From Acinetobacter towneri DSM 14962 = CIP 107472 (lineage in GTDB: Bacteria; Pseudomonadota; Gammaproteobacteria; Pseudomonadales; Moraxellaceae), in contig NZ_KB849688.1 of NCBI RefSeq assembly GCF_000368785.1, positions 504,849-568,848 on the forward strand: 64,000 bases of DNA. The letters are read 5' to 3'. Positions 28,743 through 36,961 of this stretch are shown piece by piece. Under the pieces are notes generated by a model. That model did no database searches and was not told the DNA's origin. It saw only the letters and a program-made list of their open reading frames with translations. Each line of letters starts with the position of its first letter. Position 1 is the stretch's first letter. The translations under genes were made by a program, and so were the position numbers.

Positions 28743-29452
28743 TAGTATTCCACCGTAGACACCACACGTACTTTTTTCAAATATGGCGTGTTGCTGTCAC
28801 GGTCTTCAATACTAAATACGCCCTGATTGGCCGATTTAATTTTGCCTAAACGACTGTCAGAATCTGCAGCAAATTTTTCTGCAACACTGCGGGCATTTTG
28901 TGTGGCTTGCTCAATCATGGCAGGTTTGATGTCATTTAGTTGCGTATATAAATATTCGGTGCGTTGCCCGTAATCCTCACCGCCAAAGGCAATTCCATTT
29001 TTACCTAAATCGACCAAACGGCTTTGTGCGCTGCGCACTTTATCAATATTTTTGGTATAGACCGTAATGGTTTGATGTGCGGTATAACGCAAAGCAACAT
29101 TGCCATCGCCACCATATTGCTGGGCGTATTTATCGGTAATTACAGGAGCAGCAATGGTGATTTCTTCAGGACTAAAACCTTCATTTTTTAAAAAGTTTTG
29201 AATCTGGGATGTTTGGCTTTGCATGGTGTCGTACAGCGCGGCCAAGTCTTGACTGGCGGTACTAAAACGAATTGGCCACACCGCCACATTGGCTTTTACT
29301 TCACGTTCAGACAAACCTTTGACTGAAACCACACGCTCATATTGTTTAATTTTGAGTGCGCTATTGCCCAATATCCAACCTGCGAGCACCATTCCCAAAC
29401 AAATTAGACCGCCTAAAATCAATGCAGGTTTAAATTGATTCATGTTTGCCAA
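28730..29452 (-). CDS. SIMPL (DUF541) domain protein, membrane-anchored, periplasmic
   Basis: A 240-residue protein with an N-terminal membrane anchor or uncleaved signal (ALILGGLICLGMVLAGWILG, residues 10-29). It is followed by the SIMPL domain: VVSVKGLSEREVKANVAVWPI at residues 41-61, YTAHQTITVYTKNIDKVRSAQSRLVDLGKNGIAFGG in the middle and a C-terminal VRVVSTVEYYLAD. SIMPL proteins (E. coli YggE relatives) are periplasmic or surface proteins, some linked to oxidative stress. The precise role is not known. The stop lies in a 14-bp tandem repeat. Confidence 0.88.
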   Translation of the reverse strand: MANMNQFKPALILGGLICLGMVLAGWILGNSALKIKQYERVVSVKGLSEREVKANVAVWPIRFSTASQDLAALYDTMQSQTSQIQNFLKNEGFSPEEITIAAPVITDKYAQQYGGDGNVALRYTAHQTITVYTKNIDKVRSAQSRLVDLGKNGIAFGGEDYGQRTEYLYTQLNDIKPAMIEQATQNARSVAEKFAADSDSRLGKIKSANQGVFSIEDRDSNTPYLKKVRVVSTVEYYLAD

Positions 29453-29562
29453 CTCCTCAAATTGCGGGCTTTTCGCCTCTATTTCAATGACCGTGTGTTT
29501 TTAATGTACTGTCTAAAGCGGTTGTTTCTATGCTTTTCGATGCTTGTTTATAGAGTTTTAAA

Positions 29563-29814
29563 TTAAGGTCGCATCATATACAGCGCAATGAGTGGCGCAA
29601 TATTCAATAGCAATACCCCAATTTTATAGACTGCCATGCCGCCATAATGAATGGCATCAAAACTTGCATCTGACAATTTGAACCATCTGCCATGTAACTG
29701 TCGCAGCCAGTCATGCGCGAAAATCACCACCACAAACCACAGCATTAAAATGGCATAGTTAATCAGTGCGCAGGTCAGTAATAAACGACACCAAAAATCG
29801 TAATCAACACTCAT
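29563..29814 (-). CDS. Small membrane protein (DUF6868-like)
   Basis: An 83-residue protein with two hydrophobic helices (LLLTCALINYAILMLWFVVVIFA, residues 11-33, and MAVYKIGVLLLNIAPLIALYMM, residues 60-81) joined by HDWLRQLHGRWFKLSDASFDAIHYGG. The W-x-x-x-L-H-G-R-W-F and D-A-I-H-Y blocks recall the DUF6868 family of short membrane proteins. The function is unknown. Confidence 0.75.
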   Translation of the reverse strand: MSVDYDFWCRLLLTCALINYAILMLWFVVVIFAHDWLRQLHGRWFKLSDASFDAIHYGGMAVYKIGVLLLNIAPLIALYMMRP

Positions 29815-30379
29815 ATCACACCTAATTAGATGTAGATGATTATTGCAAATTAACAGATTTGAATGAAAAATTTGATGGGAGTTTTGTAGCAGAAAGATGG
29901 TTTAAAATTCATTTAAGCTTTTATTTTGTCTGGATTTTATTGTCTTGATCTTGTTTTGTATTTTATATTTTTAACAATATTCTTTAGGGTGTTAGGGAAA
30001 ACAACTGTGGTTTACTTCAACTATCATGCTGGATAAGCCATGATCTTATAGCCTATAAACTTCTGGTTTATAGCGTCCTAAGCCGAATCGAGACCTTTTG
30101 GGTAAGTACTACACGCACGTTGTACGCAACTGGTAGCAATCTACTCTTTTCGATCCCCATCACACCCTTGAGATATATAGTAGTGATTTGAGGATGGGAT
30201 TGTTTCCCCGTAATGATTTTATTTTGATTAATTTTTAAAATTTTTATCACTTTTTAAGTCATATTTTAAAAAATTTTCCAAATAGACATTTTTTATGCAC
30301 TTAAATCATCAAATAAAGCTCAAATATCAAATTTATTACCATGCTTGTTTTTAAAATATTTTCAAACTGACCCAAAAAC
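29815..30379. other. 565-base gene-free stretch with structured sequence
   Basis: No credible gene. A 60-residue frame on the - strand at 30068-30250 has no ribosome site and no family look. One perfect hairpin, CTATAAAC-ttctg-GTTTATAG, lies near 30052-30072. The block from about 29990 to 30210 is less AT-rich than its surroundings and carries further symmetric pieces (GTTG/CAAC near 30117; CCCCATC near 30153 with GATGGG near 30194). It may be a small RNA, a relic of a mobile element, or a repeat. I do not recognise it. Confidence 0.45.
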
Positions 30380-30952
30380 CTATGTTGAGGATTCAACAAC
30401 TTTCTTTTTGCCTCGAATCCAGCGAATTGCCCAAATTAAAGTCAGGAGCACCACAAAAACCACCAATACAGGCACAATGAAGGACAACACTGAAAGTACG
30501 GCAGCCCCAATCCACTCTCCTGTAGAAATCACAGGATTTGCAACACCACCTATGGTTGCGGTTGATACACCACGTGCCGCAACTGTACTCATTTGCACCA
30601 CACCCGCTGTTCCACCACCGACAATAATGGCAGAACCCCAACTGGCAAATTGCGACATTTCGCCACTGCTTACAGCCATTGTGGTGAGTGTACCTGCAAT
30701 CATGGCGGCAGGCGTTGCAACGGTATCGAGTAAGTTATCAACCCACGGTACATAATACGCAGCAATTTCACTGATTGTTGCCACGGTCAAAGCCAGACAA
30801 ACAGCAGGCATCGCCAACCATTCAAAACCTTTTAAGGGTTCAAACCAACCCATGAGCGCGGCAACACTCATAACCAATAAAGGTACGAAAACCCGAAAAC
30901 CACTGGCAGCACTTAGCCCAATGCCGACACATAAACCGAGTATTGTTTCCAT
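30380..30952 (-). CDS. DUF4126 integral membrane protein
   Basis: A 190-residue, very hydrophobic protein starting METILGLCVGIGLSAASGFRVFVPLLVMS, the typical DUF4126 opening. It contains EIAAYYVPWVDNLLDTVATPAAMIAGT and a central glycine-rich IIVGGGTAGVVQMSTVAARGVSTATIGGVANP. A final membrane helix is followed by a basic tail (RWIRGKKKVVESST). The function is unknown. The start is four codons into the frame, where the family start is found. Confidence 0.88.
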   Translation of the reverse strand: METILGLCVGIGLSAASGFRVFVPLLVMSVAALMGWFEPLKGFEWLAMPAVCLALTVATISEIAAYYVPWVDNLLDTVATPAAMIAGTLTTMAVSSGEMSQFASWGSAIIVGGGTAGVVQMSTVAARGVSTATIGGVANPVISTGEWIGAAVLSVLSFIVPVLVVFVVLLTLIWAIRWIRGKKKVVESST

Positions 30953-30993
30953 GTTGTACCTCATTGCCTTGGGTTTTCTTTAGGTAAAATAGC

Positions 30994-31021
30994 AAAAAGC
31001 CCCATCGGGTGATAGGGCTTT
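30994..31021 (-). terminator. Terminator of the 47-residue zinc-ribbon gene
   Basis: On the - strand AAAGCCCTAT-cacccg-ATGGGGCTTTTT, with a T run, lies 38 bases past the stop of the small gene and before the DUF4126 start. Confidence 0.75.
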
Positions 31022-31058
31022 AGATTAAAACAGGATCAGCTGTTTTATGTCGTGTAGC

Positions 31059-31202
31059 TTAGGCAACCTTGTTGTTATATTGGGTGCCATGGCATTTGGT
31101 ACACGGTGGTAGACGGTCTGTACCAATTTCTAAGTAAACGCGATGCCCGCATTGGACACAAAAATAGAAGCCTGTTCCTGGTTTATCACCTGCAGTTACC
31201 AT
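31059..31202 (-). CDS. 47-residue zinc-ribbon protein
   Basis: The - strand encodes a 47-residue protein starting MVTAGDKPGTGFYFCVQCGH and ending GTQYNNKVA. Two CxxC knuckles (CVQC and CTKC) spaced by 16 residues form a rubredoxin-like/zinc-ribbon pair, and GxYxCxxCG is the pattern of the zinc ribbon-containing YjdM/DUF1289-like small proteins. A good ribosome site, CGGAGA, lies seven bases before the ATG, and a terminator follows. The protein is likely real, with an unknown role. Confidence 0.8.
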   Translation of the reverse strand: MVTAGDKPGTGFYFCVQCGHRVYLEIGTDRLPPCTKCHGTQYNNKVA

Positions 31203-31332
31203 CTTTGTTCTCCGTGTGGTTTAGAAATGGTCAATCCAGTATATCTATTCTGTGATGATTGTCTATTGTCCATTTTGACGGGTGATGAGGGCAGTTAGGC
31301 AAAGGATGATTTTTATAAAAAATCTAACTCAC

Positions 31333-31752
31333 TTACAAAGGATTAGATACCCAGTTTTCGACTTTTAATCCATCGACACGAGTAAATTCTTTTTCGTTAT
31401 TGGTGACCATGACCCAATGATTTGCACGTGCATGTGCTGCTAACCATAAGTCATTTGCGCCAATGATCTGCCCCTTAGATGCAAGGTTCTGGCGTATTTC
31501 TGCATAATGGTGTGCAACATTTTCATCCAATTCAACCACTTGAATCATTGATGTTAATTCATCTATGACTTTTAAAGCCTTTTCTTTATGTTGACTTTTT
31601 TCTGCACCAAAACGTAATTCTCCCAACGTAATGACAGAAATTAATATATTTCGATGCGGAAGATGTTTTTCAAAATGCTGACGCACAATTTCAGGTCGGT
31701 ATTTAATAATGTAAATACAAATATTTGTATCTAATAAATATTGTACTTGCAT
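31333..31752 (-). CDS. vapC: VapC-type PIN-domain toxin
   Basis: A 139-residue PIN nuclease. The acidic sites are visible: LLDTNICIYIIK near residue 7 (first Asp), VITLGELRFGAEKSQHK near residue 41 (Glu), and GANDLWLAAHARANHWVMVTNNEKEF near residues 97-122 (third Asp, Asn). VapC toxins cut tRNA or rRNA and stop translation when the antitoxin is lost. The start shares one base with the vapB stop (TAATG), the usual antitoxin-first order. All catalytic residues are present, so it looks active. Confidence 0.93.
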   Translation of the reverse strand: MQVQYLLDTNICIYIIKYRPEIVRQHFEKHLPHRNILISVITLGELRFGAEKSQHKEKALKVIDELTSMIQVVELDENVAHHYAEIRQNLASKGQIIGANDLWLAAHARANHWVMVTNNEKEFTRVDGLKVENWVSNPL

Positions 31753-31982
31753 TAGAACATTTCCCGTTCTTGAGGCGGCAGATCTTCTCTTTCATCTGCA
31801 TAAAAGTCATTTGGCATTTGGGATAACGCTTTAAATAACCGATCTACCGTGACTGGTTTTTCACGAAGAATCACTTCATCACCACGACGAAAGATTTCAA
31901 CTTCTTTGCCTTCAAAGCGAAATTCTTTAGGCAATCGAATGGCTTGACTTCGTCCTGTCATAAAAACTTTTGCGGTAGTCAT
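31752..31982 (-). CDS. vapB: VapB-type antitoxin (AbrB/SpoVT fold)
   Basis: A 76-residue antitoxin with the swapped-hairpin AbrB domain at the N-terminus, TAKVFMTGRSQAIRLPKEFRF followed by EVEIFRRGDEVILREKP, and a C-terminal toxin-binding tail (FYADEREDLPPQEREMF). I chose the ATG at 31982 because MTTAKVF matches the family; the frame is open nine codons further up. It precedes vapC with a one-base overlap and should autoregulate the pair through the upstream promoter near 32000. Confidence 0.92.
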   Translation of the reverse strand: MTTAKVFMTGRSQAIRLPKEFRFEGKEVEIFRRGDEVILREKPVTVDRLFKALSQMPNDFYADEREDLPPQEREMF

Positions 31983-32175
31983 TGGGCTACTCCATCGTTT
32001 TTGATACATATCTTATGATAGGTATTTATTGGGTGTTTTTCAACCAAATAAACTTCTACTTTTAAATTTTATTGTTTTTGATAACTGCTGATTTTTTGAA
32101 TGAAAGATACTTTTTAGAAAATTAAGTTAGGTTTACAAGGAGTTTGCTGTTTAATTCACAATATATTCATCTTCC

Positions 32176-32212
32176 AAAAAAAAAGACCTCACTTAACAAT
32201 GAGGTCTTTTCT
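32176..32212 (-). terminator. Terminator of acnD
   Basis: AAAAGACCTCA-ttgttaag-TGAGGTCTTTTTTTT on the - strand, an 11-bp stem with a long T run, about 65 bases past the acnD stop. Confidence 0.9.
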
Positions 32213-32277
32213 CAACAATAATCATTCTCTAACATTTCTTTAAAGAAGAAAAATTAAAGAAGATTCTTAAAACATCA

Positions 32278-34884
32278 TCAAGCCACATTCCCTTCCAAGA
32301 AATCCTGCGCAAAGCGTTGCAATACACCGCCCGCCTCATACACAGATACTTCTTCTTCGGTATCTAAACGACAAGTTACTGGCACTTCAATTGTTTGGTT
32401 TTTACCATCATCCGTTGAACGCTCAATCACCAAAGTCAAAGTCGAACGTGGCGCAATATTACCAATCACGCTATAAAGTTCCGTACCATCCAAACCTAAA
32501 GTTTTACGGTTAACACCCGCTTTAAACTCAAGTGGCAATACGCCCATACCCACCAAGTTGGTACGGTGAATACGCTCAAAACCTTCAGCCACAATCGCTT
32601 CCACACCCGCAAGACGCACGCCTTTTGCAGCCCAGTCACGGCTTGAACCCTGACCATAATCTGCACCCGCAATAATAATTAACGGCTGCTTACGGTTCAT
32701 ATAAGTTTCAATCGCTTCCCACATACGCATTACTTCGCCTTCAGGCTCAACACGCGCTTTAGAACCTTGCTTAATTGTGCCGTCTGAACGCACCACCATT
32801 TCATTAAACAATTTCGGATTCGCCAAAGTTGCACGTTGTGCAGTCAGGTGATCACCGCGATGCGTTGCATAAGAGTTGAAATCTTCTTCTGGCAAGCCCA
32901 TTTTTGCCAAATACTCCCCTGCTGCCGAGTCTAAAATAATCGCATTCGATGGAGATAAATGGTCTGTGGTGATGTTATCGCCCAAAATTGCCAACGGACG
33001 CATATTGGCTAAAGTACGTGGCGCAGCCAATGCGCCTTCCCAATATGGTGGACGGCGGATATAAGTACTTTGTGGACGCCAGTCGTAGAGCGGACTTTCA
33101 GATTTTTCTGACTCGCCCAAATCGAACATTGGAATATACACTTGGCGGAATTGTTCAGGTTTAACCGATTCTTTCACCAAGGCATCAATTTCAGCATCAG
33201 ATGGCCAAATATCTTTCAGATAAATTGGGTTGCCATTTTGATCTGTGCCCAAAGCATCTTTTTCGATGTCAAAACGAATCGTTCCTGCAATCGCATAAGC
33301 CACAACCAACGGTGGCGATGCCAAAAATGCTTGTTTCGCATACGGATGGATACGACCATCAAAGTTACGGTTGCCCGACAGCACCGCAGTCGCATACAAG
33401 TCACGGTCAATGATTTCTTGTTGAATCGCTGGGTCTAATGCGCCCGACATACCGTTACAGGTGGTACATGCATAAGCCACAATACCAAAACCAAGTTTTT
33501 CTAAGTCTTTCAGTACGCCTGCTTCTTCCAAATACAATGCAGCCGCTTTAGAACCTGGTGCAAATGATGATTTCACCCAAGGTTTGCGTACTAAACCTAA
33601 CTCATTGGCTTTACGTGCCAACAAACCTGCTGCTACAGTATTACGCGGGTTTGAGGTATTGGTACAAGAAGTAATCGCAGCGATGATGATGGCACCATCT
33701 GGCATTAAACCATCGGTACGGTTTTCAACCACACCTGCAATGCCTTTTTCTTTTAGGTCTGCAGTTGAAACACGTGCATGCGGATTCGATGGGCCTGCAA
33801 TATTACGAGTTACCGTTGAAAGATCAAAACGTAATACACGTGGATATTCAGCCTGAGTCATTTCAGATGCCCAAAGACCAATTTCTTTGGCATAAGTTTC
33901 AACCAGTTTGATCTGATCTGCTTCACGACCTGTTAAGGTTAAATAGTCAATGGTGTTTTGGTCGATGTAGAACATGGCAGCAGTTGCACCATATTCAGGT
34001 GTCATGTTAGAAATCGTGGCACGATCCCCGACCGACATGCTATCTGCACCTTCACCAAAGAATTCCAAATACGCACCGACCACACGCTCTTTACGCAAGA
34101 ACTCAGTTAAAGCCAATACGATGTCGGTTGCCGTAATACCTGCCTGACGCTGACCAACCAACTCAACACCAATAATATCTGGCAGACGCATCCAAGAAGC
34201 ACGACCCAACATTACGTTTTCAGCTTCAAGACCGCCCACACCCACAGAAATGACACCCAAAGCATCGGTATGTGGTGTATGTGAATCTGTACCCACACAA
34301 GTATCTGGGAATGCAATGCCTTCACGGTTTTGAATGACTGGAGACATTTTTTCCAGATTAATCTGGTGCATGATGCCGTTGCCCGCAGGAATCACATCAA
34401 CATTTTCAAATGCAGTTTTCGTCCATTCAATAAAGTGGAAACGGTCTTCATTACGACGATCTTCCACTTCACGGTTTTTACGGAAAGCATCTGGGTCAAA
34501 ACCGCCATATTCCACAGCTAAAGAGTGATCGACAATTAACTGGGTAGGTACGACAGGATTCACTTTAGAAGGATCGCCACCTTGATCGGCAATTGCATCA
34601 CGTAAACCTGCTAAGTCAACGAGCGCAGTTTGCCCCAAGATGTCGTGACATACCACACGCGCTGGATACCACGGAAAATCATGCTCTTGTTTACGCTCAA
34701 TCAATTGTTTTAAAGATTGTTCTAAAATTGCAGGATCACAACGGCGCACTAACTGTTCTGCAAGTACTTTTGAGGTATAAGGAAGTTTGGCATAAGCGCC
34801 TGGCTGGATATCTTCAACGGCTTGTCGCACGTCATAAAAATCGAGCTGAGTGCCTTGCAGTGGTTTGCGGTAGTTGTTATTCAT
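32278..34884 (-). CDS. acnD: Fe/S-dependent 2-methylisocitrate dehydratase AcnD
   Basis: An aconitase-superfamily protein of 868 residues. The [4Fe-4S] cysteines lie in AITSCTNTSNPR and in AYACTTCNGMSG. The active-site DTCVGTDSHTPHTDALG block is present, and the swivel domain has GADYGQGSSRDWAAKGVRL. The N-terminus (NNYRKPLQGTQLDFYDVRQAVE) and the short length fit AcnD, which dehydrates 2-methylcitrate in propionate breakdown, better than AcnA (about 900). AcnD is usually paired with PrpF and prpBC; none is adjacent here, so it may be an isolated copy or serve as aconitase. The gene stands alone between vapBC and ygfZ. Confidence 0.82.
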   Translation of the reverse strand: MNNNYRKPLQGTQLDFYDVRQAVEDIQPGAYAKLPYTSKVLAEQLVRRCDPAILEQSLKQLIERKQEHDFPWYPARVVCHDILGQTALVDLAGLRDAIADQGGDPSKVNPVVPTQLIVDHSLAVEYGGFDPDAFRKNREVEDRRNEDRFHFIEWTKTAFENVDVIPAGNGIMHQINLEKMSPVIQNREGIAFPDTCVGTDSHTPHTDALGVISVGVGGLEAENVMLGRASWMRLPDIIGVELVGQRQAGITATDIVLALTEFLRKERVVGAYLEFFGEGADSMSVGDRATISNMTPEYGATAAMFYIDQNTIDYLTLTGREADQIKLVETYAKEIGLWASEMTQAEYPRVLRFDLSTVTRNIAGPSNPHARVSTADLKEKGIAGVVENRTDGLMPDGAIIIAAITSCTNTSNPRNTVAAGLLARKANELGLVRKPWVKSSFAPGSKAAALYLEEAGVLKDLEKLGFGIVAYACTTCNGMSGALDPAIQQEIIDRDLYATAVLSGNRNFDGRIHPYAKQAFLASPPLVVAYAIAGTIRFDIEKDALGTDQNGNPIYLKDIWPSDAEIDALVKESVKPEQFRQVYIPMFDLGESEKSESPLYDWRPQSTYIRRPPYWEGALAAPRTLANMRPLAILGDNITTDHLSPSNAIILDSAAGEYLAKMGLPEEDFNSYATHRGDHLTAQRATLANPKLFNEMVVRSDGTIKQGSKARVEPEGEVMRMWEAIETYMNRKQPLIIIAGADYGQGSSRDWAAKGVRLAGVEAIVAEGFERIHRTNLVGMGVLPLEFKAGVNRKTLGLDGTELYSVIGNIAPRSTLTLVIERSTDDGKNQTIEVPVTCRLDTEEEVSVYEAGGVLQRFAQDFLEGNVA

Positions 34885-35140
34885 CTGGTATTCGCCCTTA
34901 CTCTATTGTTCTCAACATCTTATGGGATGATTGTTTCCACCCGTCGAAAGCATTGTACGCTGCCAAAAACCCATTTCCCAAATCCTATATATTTCATACA
35001 CTTAAATATAAAAACAGGGGTTTTTGAAACATTTAATTACATTTTGAGTAAAATTCTTGCCCTAAAAATGCTTTTTTTTGAAAAATAGCGCAAAATTGAC
35101 CTCATTCTTTAGTCTTAGATTTCAATGTGAAAGGTTATTC

Positions 35141-35863
35141 ATGCGCGATTTAGCTTTCAGTGCTTTAAGTTTAAACGGTGTCGATGCACAAAAATTCCTG
35201 CAAGGTCAGGTAACAGTCAATGTCGAAACATTAGCTGAAAATACAACCTGTTATACCGCAATTTGCAGTTTAAAAGGACGCGTTCAGTTTGGCTTCTGGC
35301 TTAAAAAAATCTCGTCCGAATGTTTTGAAATCATCAGCACAGCCGACCAAGCCGAAGATTTAGCCAAACACATTAAAAAGTTTGGTGCATTTTCAAAAAT
35401 GCAGCTTGAAACCATCGGTACGGTTTACCCAACCATTCAGGGCAATCAAACTGAATTTTCAGCTGAAGTGACTGATTTAAACGCATGGCAACTACAAGCG
35501 ATTGAAACAGGTCAGGCATGGATTCAAGCCTCAACAGCAGAAGTGTTTCAACCGCAGGAATTGCGTTTGCATCAACGAGATGGCGTGCATTATGACAAAG
35601 GCTGTTATTTGGGTCAGGAAGTCGTGGCACGTTTATGGTTTAAAGCCAAACCAAAACATTGGTTGCATTTAATTCAGGGTTCAGGCGAAGCCCCTGCACC
35701 TGCCGCCAAACTGAATAATGATGTGGAAGTGGTGAATAGCATAGCGACTGCAGAAGGTTTTAAAGCGTTGGTGGTTGCCAAACCAAGTGCTTTGGAAGAG
35801 TTAGCTGTACAAGTATTGGCTTTGCCTGAACATTTGAATGGCGATGTTGCACGTCCGCAATAA
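35141..35863 (+). CDS. ygfZ: YgfZ-family folate-binding Fe-S cluster protein
   Basis: A 240-residue protein with the GcvT-like fold. LSLNGVDAQKFLQGQVTVNVETL near residues 8-30 is the N-terminal YgfZ block, and YDKGCYLGQEVVARLWFKAKPKHWLHL near residues 150-176 contains the diagnostic K-G-C-Y-x-G-Q-E motif. YgfZ proteins bind tetrahydrofolate and support assembly or repair of Fe-S enzymes such as MiaB. The ATG at 35141 (MRDLAFSALS) is chosen because the 21 residues before it do not match the family. It diverges from acnD, an Fe-S enzyme; that link is only suggestive. Confidence 0.9.
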   Translation: MRDLAFSALSLNGVDAQKFLQGQVTVNVETLAENTTCYTAICSLKGRVQFGFWLKKISSECFEIISTADQAEDLAKHIKKFGAFSKMQLETIGTVYPTIQGNQTEFSAEVTDLNAWQLQAIETGQAWIQASTAEVFQPQELRLHQRDGVHYDKGCYLGQEVVARLWFKAKPKHWLHLIQGSGEAPAPAAKLNNDVEVVNSIATAEGFKALVVAKPSALEELAVQVLALPEHLNGDVARPQ

Positions 35864-36050
35864 AATAGATTCCACCCGCTCAGGTTAAGGGAGTCGCAAG
35901 ATTCCCTTCAAATGACAATGAAAAAAAAAGCATTCGTACACATTTTTTATATTTACATTCACACTTTTCAACTTATGATGAATGCACCACTGTAAAAACA
36001 AAACGCACATCAACGGAATGATGTGTAAAATAGAACAAGGTACAACTCAA

Positions 36051-36860
36051 ATGATGAAAAAACTACTCATTGCGGGTGCAATCGCCCTATCTAGCAGCAT
36101 CAGTATGGCAAATAGTAACATTCCAACCGATCCTGCTTTTGCCAAAATTGAACAATTAATGCAAGCCAACAAGGTTAAAGATGCCTATCAGGAATTAGAA
36201 AAGCTTGCCAAAACAGGCAATGCGCAAGCCATGTATAACTTAGGCTATTTGACACAAACTGGACAAGGCACAGCAAAAAATGAAAAGAAAGCCATTCAGT
36301 TGTATGAGCAATCTGCCCAAAAAGGCTACCCTGTTGCGAGTTATGTTTTAGGCAAAAACTATCTTACTGGCGCACTGGGTTTAAAACAGGATGCTGCTAA
36401 AGCCAAACAATATTTACAGACGGCATCCAATCAGGGTTTTAATGATGCCACAGTCGATTTAGCCGTTTTATATTTCTCGGAAAATACGGCAGCATCTGAC
36501 CAAAAAGGTTTAAAACTATTACAACCTTTAATTGCCAAAGATCATTATCAAGCCATACATGCAAAAGCCTTGTACGAAATTAGCACAGGCTTTAAAAACA
36601 AAGATGAAGCACCAATTAAGCAAGGGCTGCAAAGCATTCAAAACTTGGCGCAAAAGGGTTATATTCCTGCACTCATGGCAGTGGGCAATATGTTTGTGAA
36701 TGGCAATATCGTGCCGCAAAACTTGCCTGAAGCGAAAAAGATTTTTGCCTCACTGGCACAGGAAAATGTAGCGCAAGCCAAAGAATCATTGGCTGTGGTT
36801 GAAAAAATGATGGCAGATCAAGCCAAAGCTTCCAACAAGGCAACCGCTAAGAAAAGTTAA
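36051..36860 (+). CDS. Secreted Sel1-repeat (TPR-like) protein
   Basis: A predicted periplasmic protein of 269 residues. Residues 1-21 are a signal peptide (KKLLIAGAIALSSSISMA). Sel1-like repeats follow: GNAQAMYNLGYLTQTGQGTAKNEKKAIQLYEQSAQKG, YPVASYVLGKNYLTGALGLKQDAAKAKQYLQTASNQG, and a divergent C-terminal pair (IPALMAVGNMFVNGNIVPQNLPEAKKIF). Such proteins bind partner proteins. The role here is unknown. I chose the ATG at 36051 because the signal peptide follows directly; a second ATG lies next to it. Confidence 0.85.
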   Translation: MMKKLLIAGAIALSSSISMANSNIPTDPAFAKIEQLMQANKVKDAYQELEKLAKTGNAQAMYNLGYLTQTGQGTAKNEKKAIQLYEQSAQKGYPVASYVLGKNYLTGALGLKQDAAKAKQYLQTASNQGFNDATVDLAVLYFSENTAASDQKGLKLLQPLIAKDHYQAIHAKALYEISTGFKNKDEAPIKQGLQSIQNLAQKGYIPALMAVGNMFVNGNIVPQNLPEAKKIFASLAQENVAQAKESLAVVEKMMADQAKASNKATAKKS

Positions 36861-36900
36861 GATAGTTTCTTTATAAAGGCTATTAATCAGAGAAATTTTA

Positions 36901-36936
36901 AAAAAAGTCTGTATCAGCATGGTACAGACTTTTTTA
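36901..36936. terminator. Bidirectional terminator between the Sel1 gene and the AEC transporter
   Basis: AAAAAAGTCTGTA / TACAGACTTTTTT stem with a nine-base loop and A/T flanks, between two convergent genes. Confidence 0.9.
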
Positions 36937-36961
36937 TGATTTGAGCACTTCGATACCGTTG

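Noticed and set aside
30068-30250. 60-residue - strand frame in the large gap
   Set aside because: No ribosome site, no family pattern, unusual composition; overlaps the hairpin region.
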